NCBI GenBank assembly: GCA_019695185.1
Contig: JAIBAN010000021.1
Span: forward strand, 1-64,000
Source: Blastocatellia bacterium
Lineage (GTDB): Bacteria > Acidobacteriota > Blastocatellia > Chloracidobacteriales > Chloracidobacteriaceae
Length of the DNA stretch: 64,000 bases
Direction: 5' to 3'
In this document: piece by piece, positions 8,029-17,720 of the stretch
Layout: every line of letters begins with the position of its first letter
Position numbering within the stretch: position 1 is the first letter of the stretch
Position numbers and translations under genes: made by a program
The notes under the pieces: generated by a model
Seen by the model: only the letters and a program-made list of their open reading frames with translations
The model's database searches: none
What the model was told of the DNA's origin: nothing

Positions 8029-8784
8029 ATGTATCACCGCCGCCACTTTCTGTTTTCCTGGCTGGGGCTGCCTGCTTTTGTCAGCCTCAAAACCGTCTTC
8101 CCCTTCACGACACAGGAACCGCCGCCGACTGCTGCCGAACCACGGTTTACCCTGCCACCGGAAACCGAAACTGAAACCATTGCCAAACTTATCAATCAGG
8201 CTGAAACCGCACTCAAAGCGGAAAAAACGCAGGTTTCAGCCCTGTTGACGAATCCAACCTATCAGGCGGCGCATGAGTGGCCCCGGTTTCGCGCCTTGAT
8301 TGCCCGGTATGCCATTGAAACGGCCACACTGGTGACACCACAGGAACCGGGAGCGCCACTCCTGGTTACCGGCATGGTCCAGGACAATGCCGGACGTCCT
8401 CTGGCCGGAGCGCTCGTGTATGCCTACCACACCAGCGCCAAAGGCTGGTATTCGGACAAAGCGCCCCATATTTCCGGCAATTCAGGCGATGAAAAACATG
8501 CCCGCCTGTTCGGCTACCTTAAAACCAACGCCAAAGGCCAGTTTGAAATCCGCACCATCCGTCCGGGCGGCTATCCGCGTTCGACCCTGCCACAGCATAT
8601 TCACATCGAAATTGCCCCGCCCGGTTCCCAATCAATGGCCCTGGTCAGTGAAATTCTATTTGAAGACGACCCGCGCCTGACGGCTGAAATGCAGGAGCAA
8701 TCGCGTCGGAATGGCTTTGTGATTTGCCCGGTGACCAAAGATACGAATGGAACTCAGTTGGTCAAAGCTGAATTCCGCTTGTGA
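8029..8784 (+). CDS. Tat-exported intradiol ring-cleavage dioxygenase-like protein
   Basis: 251 residues from the ATG at 8029, which has AAGGA about 11 bases upstream. The N-terminus HRRHFLFSWLGLPAF resembles a twin-arginine signal, suggesting export as a folded metalloprotein. Residues 110-195 match the catechol/protocatechuate 3,4-dioxygenase fold: GRPLAGALVYAYHTSAKGWY, LKTNAKGQFEIRTIRPGGYP and QHIHIE. Candidate Fe(III) ligands are Y141, Y182, H190 and H192, all four being present. Residues 30-105 are a helical linker region. The substrate cannot be read from sequence; exported members often act on aromatic polymers or have unknown roles. The next + gene is the TPR-S41 protein. Confidence 0.8.
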   Translation: MYHRRHFLFSWLGLPAFVSLKTVFPFTTQEPPPTAAEPRFTLPPETETETIAKLINQAETALKAEKTQVSALLTNPTYQAAHEWPRFRALIARYAIETATLVTPQEPGAPLLVTGMVQDNAGRPLAGALVYAYHTSAKGWYSDKAPHISGNSGDEKHARLFGYLKTNAKGQFEIRTIRPGGYPRSTLPQHIHIEIAPPGSQSMALVSEILFEDDPRLTAEMQEQSRRNGFVICPVTKDTNGTQLVKAEFRL

Positions 8785-8882
8785 ATCCAAAGCGAATATG
8801 TGAGGTCCCTGGTTAACCAATCCTCCGGCCAGCCGTTTTAGTGACAGACAGCAATTCACTTTCGTTGACCGGAGGAGGCACC

Positions 8883-10604
8883 GTGAAAGGCTTTTGGACA
8901 GCAAGCGGTTTTTTTCTGACGTTTTTCCTGTTGACCGGTGCAGGTTTTGCGCAAACCAACCCCACACAGACATTTCTTGCAACATTGGAACAAGCGCAAA
9001 ACGCGACCCATCGCCAAAACTGGCCGGAGGCGGTCCGCTCGTGGCAAACAATCGTCCACCTGAATCCGGTCGAAGGCCGGTTTTGGGTACGCCTGGGCGA
9101 AGCATATTTTCACAGCCAGGATTACGCCGCCGCCCGGCACGCTTACCAAAAAGCTTTTGCTTTGGGGGCGGAAAACCCTTCGGGCTTGGCGTATATGCTG
9201 GCCCGCTGTGCGGCTCTGCTGCATGACCGGACCGCCACCCTTGCCTGGTTGGAAAAAGCGTTTGCACTGGGATTTCCGGCCATTCGGCAGGCCCGCACCG
9301 AACCCGCCTTTGGCTGGTTGCGGGCCGAAGCGCGGTTTCGCCGGTTGACCGGCCCGGAAGTGCAAGCCTCCCGCAACCGAATCGCCGGTTGGCAGTCGGA
9401 CTTGCGTTTTCTGGTTCAGGAGGTCAAACGCCGCCGAGTGCAATTCACGAATGAATTTTCCGCAACGGAATTTGAAAGGGCGGCGCGACGGCTTCAGGGT
9501 GCCCTCCCGCACCTGACCGACCTTCAGATTATTGTGGAAATGATGAAATTGATGCGACGGGTGGGTGATGGCCACTCCCTGCTCTATGGGTTTTGGGAAC
9601 GCCCTGAATTTCTGCAAACCATTCCGATTGATGCTTTTTTCTTTGCAGAAGGGCTTTTTATAACTGCTGCCGAAGCCCGTTGGCACCATCTGTTGGGAGC
9701 ACAGATTCTCCGATTGGGTGACCATGCTCCGGAGGCAATCCTCACCCGACTGGACCCGCTCATCAGTCGTGACAATCAGATGGCCCCGTTTGTCATGGGC
9801 TGGATGCGGATGCGCAACCTGCCGCTCCTGCACGCTCTGGGGCTGATTCCCTTTCCTGACCGGGTGACCATGACGGTCCGCACCGTGCAGGGGCAGGTCA
9901 TTTCGGTCGAACTGCCGGCGGATTCTGCTATTCCCAGCCGTAAACTGTGGGAGGGGCTGCCGTCCGGCTGGAAAGCCTTTCACAGTCAGGAACCTGCCGC
10001 CTTGCCAGCCTATCTGAAAGACAATCAGGCAAATTATTGGTTTGAGTATCTGGCCCCGGCCAAAACCGTCTATTTTCAATTCAACCGGGTGCAGCATTCT
10101 CCGCAGGAATCATTGACGGCTTTTGCCGAGCGCCTGTTTCGTTTTATCAGCGAGCAGGAAGTGCAAAAACTGGTGATTGACCTCCGGTGGAATGCAGGCG
10201 GAGACACAACGCTGGAGCCTCCACTGCTGGCAGAAGTGCTGCGGTGTCGGAAAATCAACCAACGGGGAAAACTCTTTGTCATCATTGGACGGCGTACTTT
10301 TTCAGCCGCACAGAATTGGGCCACCCTTCTGGAGCGCTTGACACCGGCCATTTTTGTCGGAGAGCCGACCGGTTCCAGCCCCAATTTCATTGGTGAAGAA
10401 GTCCCCTTTGAGCTGCCTTACAGCAAAATCATGGCCAACGTTTCACACCTATTCTGGCAGACCTCCTGGCCGTGGGACCGGCGCACCTGGATTGCACCGC
10501 TGCTCTATACTCCGCCAACCTTCGCCGCCTATCAGGCTGGCCGCGACCCGGCCCTGGAAGCAATTCTGGCGTTTCCCGCCCCTCATCCACACCCACAGGA
10601 ATAG
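8883..10604 (+). CDS. exported TPR protein with peptidase S41 (tail-specific protease) domain
   Basis: 573 residues from the GTG at 8883; GGAGGAGG lies right before it, which decides against an ATG at 8841. A signal peptide ends near AGFAQ. Residues about 25-140 hold TPR-like helices (AVRSWQTIVHLNP, RLGEAYFHSQDYAAA). The C-terminal third has the S41/CtpA core: VIDLRWNAGGDT near 430 and RRTFSAAQNWA near 472, where the serine is the expected nucleophile. No clear PDZ domain is visible; residues 290-380 may hold a remnant (GAQILRLGDHAPEAI). It probably processes exported proteins. The next gene starts seven bases after its stop. Confidence 0.8.
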   Translation: MKGFWTASGFFLTFFLLTGAGFAQTNPTQTFLATLEQAQNATHRQNWPEAVRSWQTIVHLNPVEGRFWVRLGEAYFHSQDYAAARHAYQKAFALGAENPSGLAYMLARCAALLHDRTATLAWLEKAFALGFPAIRQARTEPAFGWLRAEARFRRLTGPEVQASRNRIAGWQSDLRFLVQEVKRRRVQFTNEFSATEFERAARRLQGALPHLTDLQIIVEMMKLMRRVGDGHSLLYGFWERPEFLQTIPIDAFFFAEGLFITAAEARWHHLLGAQILRLGDHAPEAILTRLDPLISRDNQMAPFVMGWMRMRNLPLLHALGLIPFPDRVTMTVRTVQGQVISVELPADSAIPSRKLWEGLPSGWKAFHSQEPAALPAYLKDNQANYWFEYLAPAKTVYFQFNRVQHSPQESLTAFAERLFRFISEQEVQKLVIDLRWNAGGDTTLEPPLLAEVLRCRKINQRGKLFVIIGRRTFSAAQNWATLLERLTPAIFVGEPTGSSPNFIGEEVPFELPYSKIMANVSHLFWQTSWPWDRRTWIAPLLYTPPTFAAYQAGRDPALEAILAFPAPHPHPQE

Positions 10605-10610
10605 CCTGCC

Positions 10611-11168
10611 ATGACAACCAACATCCATTTGCTGTTTTTGAGGCTGGGAGGAAACTCCTGGCAAGCCCCCCTGCCCCCGGACCTGGGTGACTTGGTACCG
10701 CTCGTGCTTCTGCCTTGTTTTTGCCTGACGGTCGGCTGGCTGGTCTGGCTGTTGACCCGCACCCGGCACCTGGAAACCCAGGCCCGGATAGAAGTGCAGC
10801 GCCGGTTGGTGGACAAGCTCCACTCAACCGAAGATGTGCTCAGGCTCCTGCAAACCACCGAAGGACGGGAACTGCTGGCCAGTTTTTCACTGGAACAACT
10901 GACCCGGCAGGAAGTGCTGGGCATGGTGCGCAAAGGGATTGTTCTGACTGCGGTGGGCGGCGGCGGCGTTTACCTCCGGCAGGTGTTTCCGGTCGGATAC
11001 GGATTGCCCATCTTTGCCGCGATTTTGACCGGGGCCATTGGCATCGGCCTGCTGTTGGCGGCGCTGGTCACCTCCGGGCTGACCGGAACCCAAAGGCCGT
11101 TGTCATCACGCACGCAGTCTCACAACAAAAACAAGGCGGAAGAAAACCATACCAGCCGGTTGCAATGA
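10611..11168 (+). CDS. membrane protein of unknown function before the sigma factor
   Basis: 185 residues: one hydrophobic helix at about 27-48, a charged helical stretch with TEDVLRLLQTTEGRELL and LTRQEVLGMVRKG, then two glycine-rich hydrophobic helices at 108-155 and a hydrophilic tail. It lies between the S41 protein (7 bp upstream) and the ECF sigma gene (39 bp downstream) and so is probably part of the same operon. I do not recognise the family. Confidence 0.7.
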   Translation: MTTNIHLLFLRLGGNSWQAPLPPDLGDLVPLVLLPCFCLTVGWLVWLLTRTRHLETQARIEVQRRLVDKLHSTEDVLRLLQTTEGRELLASFSLEQLTRQEVLGMVRKGIVLTAVGGGGVYLRQVFPVGYGLPIFAAILTGAIGIGLLLAALVTSGLTGTQRPLSSRTQSHNKNKAEENHTSRLQ

Positions 11169-11207
11169 CCGAAAGGCTGTTTCCCAAATGGATTTTTTTC
11201 AACAGCA

Positions 11208-11711
11208 ATGGACGAATCCGAATTCAGCAGATTCCATCATCAAACCGCTCGCCCGCTCTGGGCCTATCTGCACCGGCTGACCAGCGACCCGGCGCTGGCT
11301 GATGATTTGTTGCAGGAGGCATATCTCAGACTGCTTCGCTCAAGGGTGACGGCTCCGGATGAAATCCATTTGAAGGCATATCTCTACCGGATTGCCACCA
11401 ATCTGGTGCATGACCATTGGAATCGCCAAAAGCAGAAAACCGGCTATGTAGCCGAAGCTCGGCAGATGGCCCCCGAAACGCTGGTTGACCCGACTCAGGA
11501 TTTTGCAATGGCCCAGGCGTTTCAGAAACTGACGCTCCAGGAAAGGTCGCTGCTCTGGCTCGCCTATGTCGAAGGCCACCTGCACCGGGAAATCTCCCAG
11601 GTTTTGCACCTCAAGGAAGGCAGCATCCGGGTCTTGCTCTTCCGGGCTCGCCGTAAACTGGCACAACTACTGCAATTGGAAGAAGTTACCGTCCCAAAGG
11701 AGAAACCATGA
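11208..11711 (+). CDS. ECF-family RNA polymerase sigma factor
   Basis: 167 residues. Region 2 is seen in LWAYLHRLTSDPALADDLLQEAYLRLL and AYLYRIATNLVHDHWNRQ. Region 4 (about 95-155) has LTLQERSLLWLAYVEGHLHREISQVL and a helix-turn-helix LKEGSIRVLLFRARRKL. Regions 1.1 and 3 are absent, as expected for ECF factors. Its stop overlaps the next start (ATGA), tying it to a putative membrane anti-sigma factor. It may regulate the upstream exported-protein genes, but no target promoter is evident. Confidence 0.93.
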   Translation: MDESEFSRFHHQTARPLWAYLHRLTSDPALADDLLQEAYLRLLRSRVTAPDEIHLKAYLYRIATNLVHDHWNRQKQKTGYVAEARQMAPETLVDPTQDFAMAQAFQKLTLQERSLLWLAYVEGHLHREISQVLHLKEGSIRVLLFRARRKLAQLLQLEEVTVPKEKP

Positions 11712-12220
11712 CCAAGCCCTGCCCAAAGGAATCACTGATTGAAACCGCCTGCCGGTCCGGCGTTTGGGATGAAGCCGCCTGCACACACTTGGCAACCTGC
11801 GCAGATTGTCAGGAACTGGTGCTGGTGGCAAAAGAAATGCTCCGGTTTGGCACGGCTCCGCCGGTTCCACAACCCAATCTTCCGAGCGCGGCTTTTTTGT
11901 GGCATCGGGCCTACACCTTGAACCAGGAGGAAATCCTGCACCGCACCCGGCGGTGGATGCGGTGGTTTTATCTGGCGGCAGGAAGTGTTTTTGGTGTGGG
12001 ATTCGGCGGCTGGACTTGGCTGCATTGGGGTTTGGTAAAGGCTGATTTTGTTTCCGGTTCGCAGTCTGTTCTGGCAGCCACAGCCTCCAATGGCGGCAAG
12101 GCGGGAATCCTTCTGTTTTGGCTGACGGTTCTCCTGTTCGGATTCAACCTGCTCTGGACCTGGCAAGAATGGCGCGGATTAAAAACAGGACTGAGGGCAT
12201 ATCCAAGGACTAAGGACTGA
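11708..12220 (+). CDS. putative membrane-bound zinc-finger anti-sigma factor
   Basis: 170 residues. The N-terminus carries a CxxxxHLxxCxxC motif (CTHLATCADC at about 25-34), the pattern of zinc-containing anti-sigma domains. Two hydrophobic helices lie near residues 78-100 and 130-150. The overlap with the sigma gene supports the assignment. The last residues PRTKD and the TGA stop are encoded by the GGACTGA repeat, so the natural C-terminus has been replaced or trimmed by the array. Confidence 0.75.
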   Translation: MTKPCPKESLIETACRSGVWDEAACTHLATCADCQELVLVAKEMLRFGTAPPVPQPNLPSAAFLWHRAYTLNQEEILHRTRRWMRWFYLAAGSVFGVGFGGWTWLHWGLVKADFVSGSQSVLAATASNGGKAGILLFWLTVLLFGFNLLWTWQEWRGLKTGLRAYPRTKD

Positions 12221-12399
12221 GGACTGAGGACTGAGGACTGAGCCAATTTTCATCTGTGGTGGAGTGCTGTTCCAATCACATAAGGACTGTGGTGAAAAAA
12301 CACGCACATGAAACCTCGCAGTTCTACCGCAGGGGAGCGAAAATTTCTCAGTCCTCAGTCCTCAGTTCTCAGCTCTTGGCTCAGTCTTTAATCCTCAGT
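12204..12399. repeat. facing GGACTGA / TCAGTCC arrays
   Basis: The left arm (12204-12242) holds about five copies of GGACTGA and starts inside the anti-sigma gene. The right arm (about 12346-12399) holds TCAGTCC copies plus degenerate ones. About 100 nt of unique sequence separates them. The spacer lies between converging genes. Confidence 0.9.
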
Positions 12400-12424
12400 G
12401 CCCTCTCACCGTTCTCTGCGGTGA

Positions 12425-12472
12425 AAAAATGAAACCGCCCCGCCAAGGCTCAATGCCTTGGCGGGGCGGTTT
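12425..12472 (-). terminator. intrinsic terminator of the 12489-17528 gene
   Basis: A perfect 18-bp GC-rich stem (12432-12449 with 12455-12472) has a 5-nt loop. On the minus strand it is followed by CATTTTTTC. It begins 17 bases after the stop of the large secreted-protein gene. Confidence 0.9.
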
Positions 12473-12488
12473 GGTTGAGGGACAGTCT

Positions 12489-15400
12489 CTATTTGGAAAC
12501 GGTCAGGAAAATGTCTTCGCTGCCGCGCCGGGTGTCGGTCCAGGTCACCACAAAACCGGAATCACCACGCGGGGCAATGCCGATATGTTCACCCAGATTC
12601 GCCACGCCAATCCGCCGAAGATTGGAACGCGACGTGTTGGACGGTGCGTCCGTCACCTGTTCATTGGCGGCGAACGTGGTCCCGCCATCTTTCGAACGGA
12701 CGGCAAAAACATGTACCTGCTCGCCTTTGCCATCCAGGCGGGTGTCGTAAAATGCCACCGACACAGTACCGGAGGCACTGACGGTCAAAGCCGGATTGAA
12801 CTGGTCCGCCTCACGCTGGTCGTCGTTCAACCGGCGCGGGGTCTCCCAGGTTTGCCCGTTGTTGGAAGAACGGGTAAACCAGACATCCAGTCCGTTTCCG
12901 GTCGAAACGAACGTGGCATACAGCTTCCCGCTTTGTTTCGGGTCTGCTTTGATGGTCAAACTGGGCGTCGTCATCACATCAGCCAAAGCCAAAACCTGAG
13001 TCCCGTAGCCGATTTGCGTGGTTGCCAGCACCGCCGGCGGGTTAAAGGTTACGCCATCCGGGCTGAAGCTGTATTCCAATCGGCCTGTGCCGAAATTGTT
13101 CCAGCCGGCCACCACGGAATCGTCCGCGCCAATCGCCAGGGTCGGATGCGAAACCGAACCCTGTGCCACCCGCAGGCTGCGCCGGCCAGCCGGTTCAGCC
13201 ACCCAGATTTCACGGTTGGTTGTAGTTTGCACTTCCCAGGCAATCAGGGTACGCGCCCCCCGCACGGCAATCACCGGGCGACTGACGCCCCGTTTTTCCG
13301 CCGCACTGTGCGCCACCACCGCCACCGGCGGGCTAAAGGTCAACCGGTCAATCAGTTTTCGGCTGACCGCAATGGCACTGGCGCTGTTGCTGTAATTGGC
13401 CAGCCCGTAAGCGACGGTCAAAGCTCCGCTTTCATCAAAGGCGAGGCTGGTTCCGATGGCGGAATTGTAGGTCTGTCCATTGACGCTGCGGCCCAGCGTG
13501 GCTTCACGCCAGTTGGCTCCGTCGTCGGTCCAGCGAACCGTCACCGTTCCAAGCGCGAAGTTATTGACGGCCACGGCCATCCGGTTGGCATTTTGTGGGT
13601 CCACTGCCACTTCCGAACCCGACTGCAATCCGGCTGTGGCCACCAACGGTGTATTGGCATTGGGAGCCAGTGTCAGGGTTTCAGGTGTGCCGGGAAGCGT
13701 CCGGGAGGCGGTTGCACCGCTCCGGTCCACTCCGTTGACCACGTATTGGAAGGTGCCGAACTTTTTCGGTTGGGCCGAGGCATTGGCCGACCCAAACAAA
13801 TCACCGTACAACTGGAAGGTCCGCCGGGTTGGCTGCTCAACCGCAACGCGGAACGTCACACTGCGCGTATCGCCCGGATTCATGTTTCCACCCGGAATAG
13901 TCTGGATGTCTCCCGCCCCGACGGGCGCACTGGCACCATCCCGTGAATCCAGCCAGTAGTCCGGCAGTCCGGCAGGCACCGGGTTCAGTTGCGTCACCCG
14001 GAAATACACCGGTGCGAAAATCGTCGCGCCCGACGTGTTGGTGATGTCCACGGTTACCCCAAACGTCCCGAAAGCCGCATTGGCCGGATTCACCGGCGGG
14101 TTGCCCGGTGTGAAGTTGGTGGTTGGCGTCCCGAAGGTAACGCCGGTATTGAGTTGCACGGTGGCCGTAGTGGTGGCACTGGCCGAACAGCCCGTTCCGG
14201 TGTTGGTGGCCATCACCGTGTAGGTTCCGCTGTTGGCCGCCGTGGCACCCGGAATGCTCGGATTCTGCAATGACGACGTAAATCCGCCGGGACCGGTCCA
14301 ACTGAACGTGTACGTTCCGGCAGGCGCAGGTGTCGCGGACAGATTGAGCGTTCCGCCTGACACATAAGGCGAACTGGAAGCCGTCACCGTCGGCGGTGCA
14401 TTGACCGTCAGGGTCCGGGCGGTCGTGGTGACACTGCCCGAAACGTTCGTGATAACGCAGTCATAAGTGTCGGCATCCGTCAGACTGACCGGGTTAATCG
14501 TCAATGTCGTACTGGTTGCACCCGAAATGTTTCCGGTATTGGTCAGGTTCACGCTGTTTTTCCGCCATTGATAACTCAGGTTGTCACCGGCGGCGACCAC
14601 GGAAAATGTAGCTGAACCTCCAACGCAGCCGTTTTGATTTGACGGTTGGGTGGTAATGCGCGGCGGCAGCGAAAAATACATGACCAGCGGGTCGTGGTCG
14701 GACAATTTGTCCGGAATCGCAGAATTGCTCCGCGAAATTTCCGGGAAATCAGCATCCACCCGGCCATATTCCAAGCGTTTGAACGATGCCAGTGCCGGAA
14801 CATTGAGCAATCCATGGTCAATCGCCTGGGCATTTCCATCAAACGTATAGGAATATCGTTGGGCCAGCAGGGTTGACCCCAAATCAATCGTGTCCACCAA
14901 ATCCGGATTGACCAAATCGGCGCTTGCCAACACGACCTCAGAAGCAGCGGCAGGAGTTCCTTTGATGGTTCCGATTGAATCCACATAGCCGTCGTTAAAC
15001 TGGAAGGCGTTGAAGTCGCCCACCACAATAATCCGGTCATTGGCATTGGCGGTTTGGCGCGATTGAATCAGATTGGCCAAAAACTCTGCCTGCGCCCGGC
15101 GTTTGGCCCGCACCCGGCCACCGGCGGTTCCGGTGCCGTCCACGGTTTCATCCTCGATACCCAGGAATGACCGCAGGTGGTTGGCAATCACTGTGAAAGT
15201 AAAACCGGTTGCGGTTTCGGTGGCTTCCAAAACCAACGGAGGCCGGTCGTTGAGCGTTTCCGCCGCACCATTGTTGGGGTTGATGTAGGTTGCAGTCAGA
15301 CCAACCTGCGTCACCGAATTGACGGTGACTTTGGTGGATTTCACAAGGAACCCCACATCAATGCCGCCCTGGTCGTTTCCGTCCACCAGAAAAGCCAGAT

Positions 15401-17528
15401 AGGCCGGGTCAGGCTGGCTATTGGCCACTGCATCGCTGCTGATTTTGGACGAGAGGGCTTGCAAGGTGGTCAGGTTTTCCATTTCCACCACCGCCAGCAC
15501 ATCCGGAAATTTGAGATAATCCCGAATGATCAGCGAAGCTTTGTTGAGCCGATTGTTAAAGGCGGTTGATGTAAGTACCACATCGCTGGTGGCCGGGTCG
15601 TTGACGGTGTCGTAAAACCGCTCCATGTTGAAAGATGCGACCGTCAGTTCATTTGCGGTGGGGGTCGTCACGGCACTGGGGGTATTTCCCGGAGTCACCG
15701 TCGGCGGCAGGGTTGGGTCCGGATAAACCGTGTAGCTTTTGAATCCGCCCGGATCAAGCACCCCAATCAGATTGGTAATGACGGCACCGGTCGAAACATC
15801 AATGGCTGCCCCGCCAAGCCCGTCGCTGTCCACCCGGATACGTTCCGGGTTCGAGTCAAATCGGGGCACAGGCGGAATCGTGACGCCGCTACCAGCAGGA
15901 ACTCCGGTCGGGAACTCAATCCCGGTTTCGCGGAAAGGCCGGGCCACACCGGTCAAAACCCCGAAAAAGACACCGCTGGTGGTAGCTGTGGCGTTGGCTT
16001 CGTTTTTGAAACCCTGGGTAGGGGCAATCACCGTCAGCGAGTTGATTTGCACCCGCATGTGTTCGTATTTTTCAAGCTGTTCAATCGAACCCGCCGGGTT
16101 GGTGTCCGCTGTGGTGATGGTTGCTGCGGTGGGCGGTGGATTGCCCGTTGACAATTGCAGCACGCTGGGACTGGTCAACTGGGTTGAAGTCGGGTCGTTG
16201 GCTCCGGCGGATGAGCTGCGAAATTCAGCTACCGTACCGGTCACCTGTACCAGATTCCCCACGGCTGCCGCCACTGGAGGTGCTGAACTGGTAAAGACGA
16301 ACATACCTTCCGACGTATTTGGGTCGGCATCCGCACTGGCGTCCGGGTTCTGGATGTAAAACCCATTACCCCGCACACCCGTCACAACGCCCGTCGTGGA
16401 GACACTCGCCCCGTTCACCGGCGAAGTCGAGCCGTTGCCCTGAATGTCATGGATGTTCGTGAGAGTCACATCATCGTTGTTGATGGTGCCCTGTCCCTGA
16501 CCATCACCGACCGTGGCTCCGGTGACATTGGTGACATTCACGAAAAAGGTTTCGTTTGCCTCTGGTGTCGTATCGCCGTTGACCAAAACCGTAAACAAAT
16601 AAGAATTGTTTCCGGCAGCAATCGTCTGCCCTGTCAGAGACTTGGCTACATAGTCGTTGTTGGCAACCGTAGCCGTTCCGTCCGCTGTGGCAATGTCAAA
16701 AGTGACGCCGCCGACACCCGCCGGAGCCGAAAGGCTGACCGTAAAGGTAAAGCTGGTCGTGCCGGAATTGCCTTCTGCCAGCGAGACATCGTTGATGGTC
16801 AGGCTGGGCAATCCGCCGGTGCATGGATTGAGTGCGGTTGCGGAATTGCGCGGATTGGGGGCTCCAGCCGCAAAATCGCTTGCGTTATTGTCTGTATCAG
16901 TACATCCATTCATGGCCCGAATATCAGCCGTGGTGGTGCTGGGGGCGGGGGCATTGGCCCCGCCTTCATTACAGTTGGCGGTGGTGCCATACCCAACCGT
17001 GTCAATAATTTGGGCTCCGGCGGGGCAGGCACCCGACTGAGCAGTAGTCACATTAACCAGCAGAACCTTGCCGGCGGTGGCACTCATCGCAATCGAGCCA
17101 GTCGCATCCGGAGTCGGGAGATTATTCACCCCATTCGCATTGAAACCTTCTGCTACCAGCAAATAAGCACCTGGTTGCATGGTTACATTCGGGAGATTTG
17201 TCACTGCCCAGGAGGTCCCGGTGGCAGAAGCATACTGAACTGACCAGCCGTTTACATTAACAGGTGTATTTCCCCGGTTAAATAATTCAATATAGTCGTT
17301 TTTATAGGTCGAGCAGCCTGCCGTACCACAACCTGCCCCGCCATAGACCTGACTGATGACAATAGTTGATGAGATCCCTTGAACCGGCTGGGGCTTTGAA
17401 ACAACCCACAATCCAATCGCAAGGAAACAAATAAAGAGTGCAAAAACTCCGGCAATGCGGGTTCCGGATACAGGTTTTACGTGATGACGACTGTGCAGAC
17501 GCCTCATGGCGTATGAGAATGGGGACAT
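12489..17528 (-). CDS. giant exported multidomain protein: lamin-tail, Calx-beta, ExeM/NucH-like nuclease, Ig-like, BNR repeats
   Basis: 1679 residues from the ATG at 17528, which has GGAGG five bases upstream. An N-terminal anchor or signal (about 22-45) is followed by a lamin-tail domain (VYGGAGCG...YIELFNRG, 55-235), Calx-beta (240-355), an OB-fold-like segment (GNGFYIQNP, near 380), and an endonuclease/exonuclease/phosphatase domain (about 625-950: ASFNMERF, VVEMEN, VGDFNAF, LSDHDPLV). Two Ig-like domains (about 955-1125) and a C-terminal third with sialidase/BNR-type repeats (SNNGQTWE, SKDGGTTF) complete it. It resembles ExeM/NucH extracellular nucleases with an added beta-propeller half. 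Cysteines support life outside the cytoplasm. Confidence 0.85.
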   Translation of the reverse strand: MSPFSYAMRRLHSRHHVKPVSGTRIAGVFALFICFLAIGLWVVSKPQPVQGISSTIVISQVYGGAGCGTAGCSTYKNDYIELFNRGNTPVNVNGWSVQYASATGTSWAVTNLPNVTMQPGAYLLVAEGFNANGVNNLPTPDATGSIAMSATAGKVLLVNVTTAQSGACPAGAQIIDTVGYGTTANCNEGGANAPAPSTTTADIRAMNGCTDTDNNASDFAAGAPNPRNSATALNPCTGGLPSLTINDVSLAEGNSGTTSFTFTVSLSAPAGVGGVTFDIATADGTATVANNDYVAKSLTGQTIAAGNNSYLFTVLVNGDTTPEANETFFVNVTNVTGATVGDGQGQGTINNDDVTLTNIHDIQGNGSTSPVNGASVSTTGVVTGVRGNGFYIQNPDASADADPNTSEGMFVFTSSAPPVAAAVGNLVQVTGTVAEFRSSSAGANDPTSTQLTSPSVLQLSTGNPPPTAATITTADTNPAGSIEQLEKYEHMRVQINSLTVIAPTQGFKNEANATATTSGVFFGVLTGVARPFRETGIEFPTGVPAGSGVTIPPVPRFDSNPERIRVDSDGLGGAAIDVSTGAVITNLIGVLDPGGFKSYTVYPDPTLPPTVTPGNTPSAVTTPTANELTVASFNMERFYDTVNDPATSDVVLTSTAFNNRLNKASLIIRDYLKFPDVLAVVEMENLTTLQALSSKISSDAVANSQPDPAYLAFLVDGNDQGGIDVGFLVKSTKVTVNSVTQVGLTATYINPNNGAAETLNDRPPLVLEATETATGFTFTVIANHLRSFLGIEDETVDGTGTAGGRVRAKRRAQAEFLANLIQSRQTANANDRIIVVGDFNAFQFNDGYVDSIGTIKGTPAAASEVVLASADLVNPDLVDTIDLGSTLLAQRYSYTFDGNAQAIDHGLLNVPALASFKRLEYGRVDADFPEISRSNSAIPDKLSDHDPLVMYFSLPPRITTQPSNQNGCVGGSATFSVVAAGDNLSYQWRKNSVNLTNTGNISGATSTTLTINPVSLTDADTYDCVITNVSGSVTTTARTLTVNAPPTVTASSSPYVSGGTLNLSATPAPAGTYTFSWTGPGGFTSSLQNPSIPGATAANSGTYTVMATNTGTGCSASATTTATVQLNTGVTFGTPTTNFTPGNPPVNPANAAFGTFGVTVDITNTSGATIFAPVYFRVTQLNPVPAGLPDYWLDSRDGASAPVGAGDIQTIPGGNMNPGDTRSVTFRVAVEQPTRRTFQLYGDLFGSANASAQPKKFGTFQYVVNGVDRSGATASRTLPGTPETLTLAPNANTPLVATAGLQSGSEVAVDPQNANRMAVAVNNFALGTVTVRWTDDGANWREATLGRSVNGQTYNSAIGTSLAFDESGALTVAYGLANYSNSASAIAVSRKLIDRLTFSPPVAVVAHSAAEKRGVSRPVIAVRGARTLIAWEVQTTTNREIWVAEPAGRRSLRVAQGSVSHPTLAIGADDSVVAGWNNFGTGRLEYSFSPDGVTFNPPAVLATTQIGYGTQVLALADVMTTPSLTIKADPKQSGKLYATFVSTGNGLDVWFTRSSNNGQTWETPRRLNDDQREADQFNPALTVSASGTVSVAFYDTRLDGKGEQVHVFAVRSKDGGTTFAANEQVTDAPSNTSRSNLRRIGVANLGEHIGIAPRGDSGFVVTWTDTRRGSEDIFLTVSK

Positions 17529-17669
17529 ACATTCCTCCCTTGCTCGAAATAAATGGAAATTGCCCTCGCCTGCGCTCTGACCCAAAATTCTGCGCAACCA
17601 AAGAAGATTTGGTTTTCGGTATGGGTGAGGGGATTAAAGGAGAGTTGGGCCGCTCAGTAAAAGCCATCC

Positions 17670-17698
17670 ACTATAACTTGGAAGTTGCCTTACAACAA
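17670..17698 (-). promoter_or_regulatory. possible promoter of the giant exported protein
   Basis: On the minus strand TTGTTG (17693-17698) and TATAGT (17670-17675) are separated by 17 bases. The -10 box is good and the -35 box is poor. A start here would give a leader of about 135 nt. Confidence 0.3.
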
Positions 17699-17720
17699 GC
17701 ATCCAGGAACCGGAAAAATC

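Noticed and set aside
8856-10097. 413-codon frame on - opposite the S41 protein
   Set aside because: Antisense to a gene with signal peptide, binding site and catalytic motifs; no domain seen.
12429-13946. 505-codon open frame on + opposite the giant nuclease-like protein
   Set aside because: It lies fully antisense to a well-supported gene, starts in the terminator stem and has a composition typical of an opposite-strand shadow.
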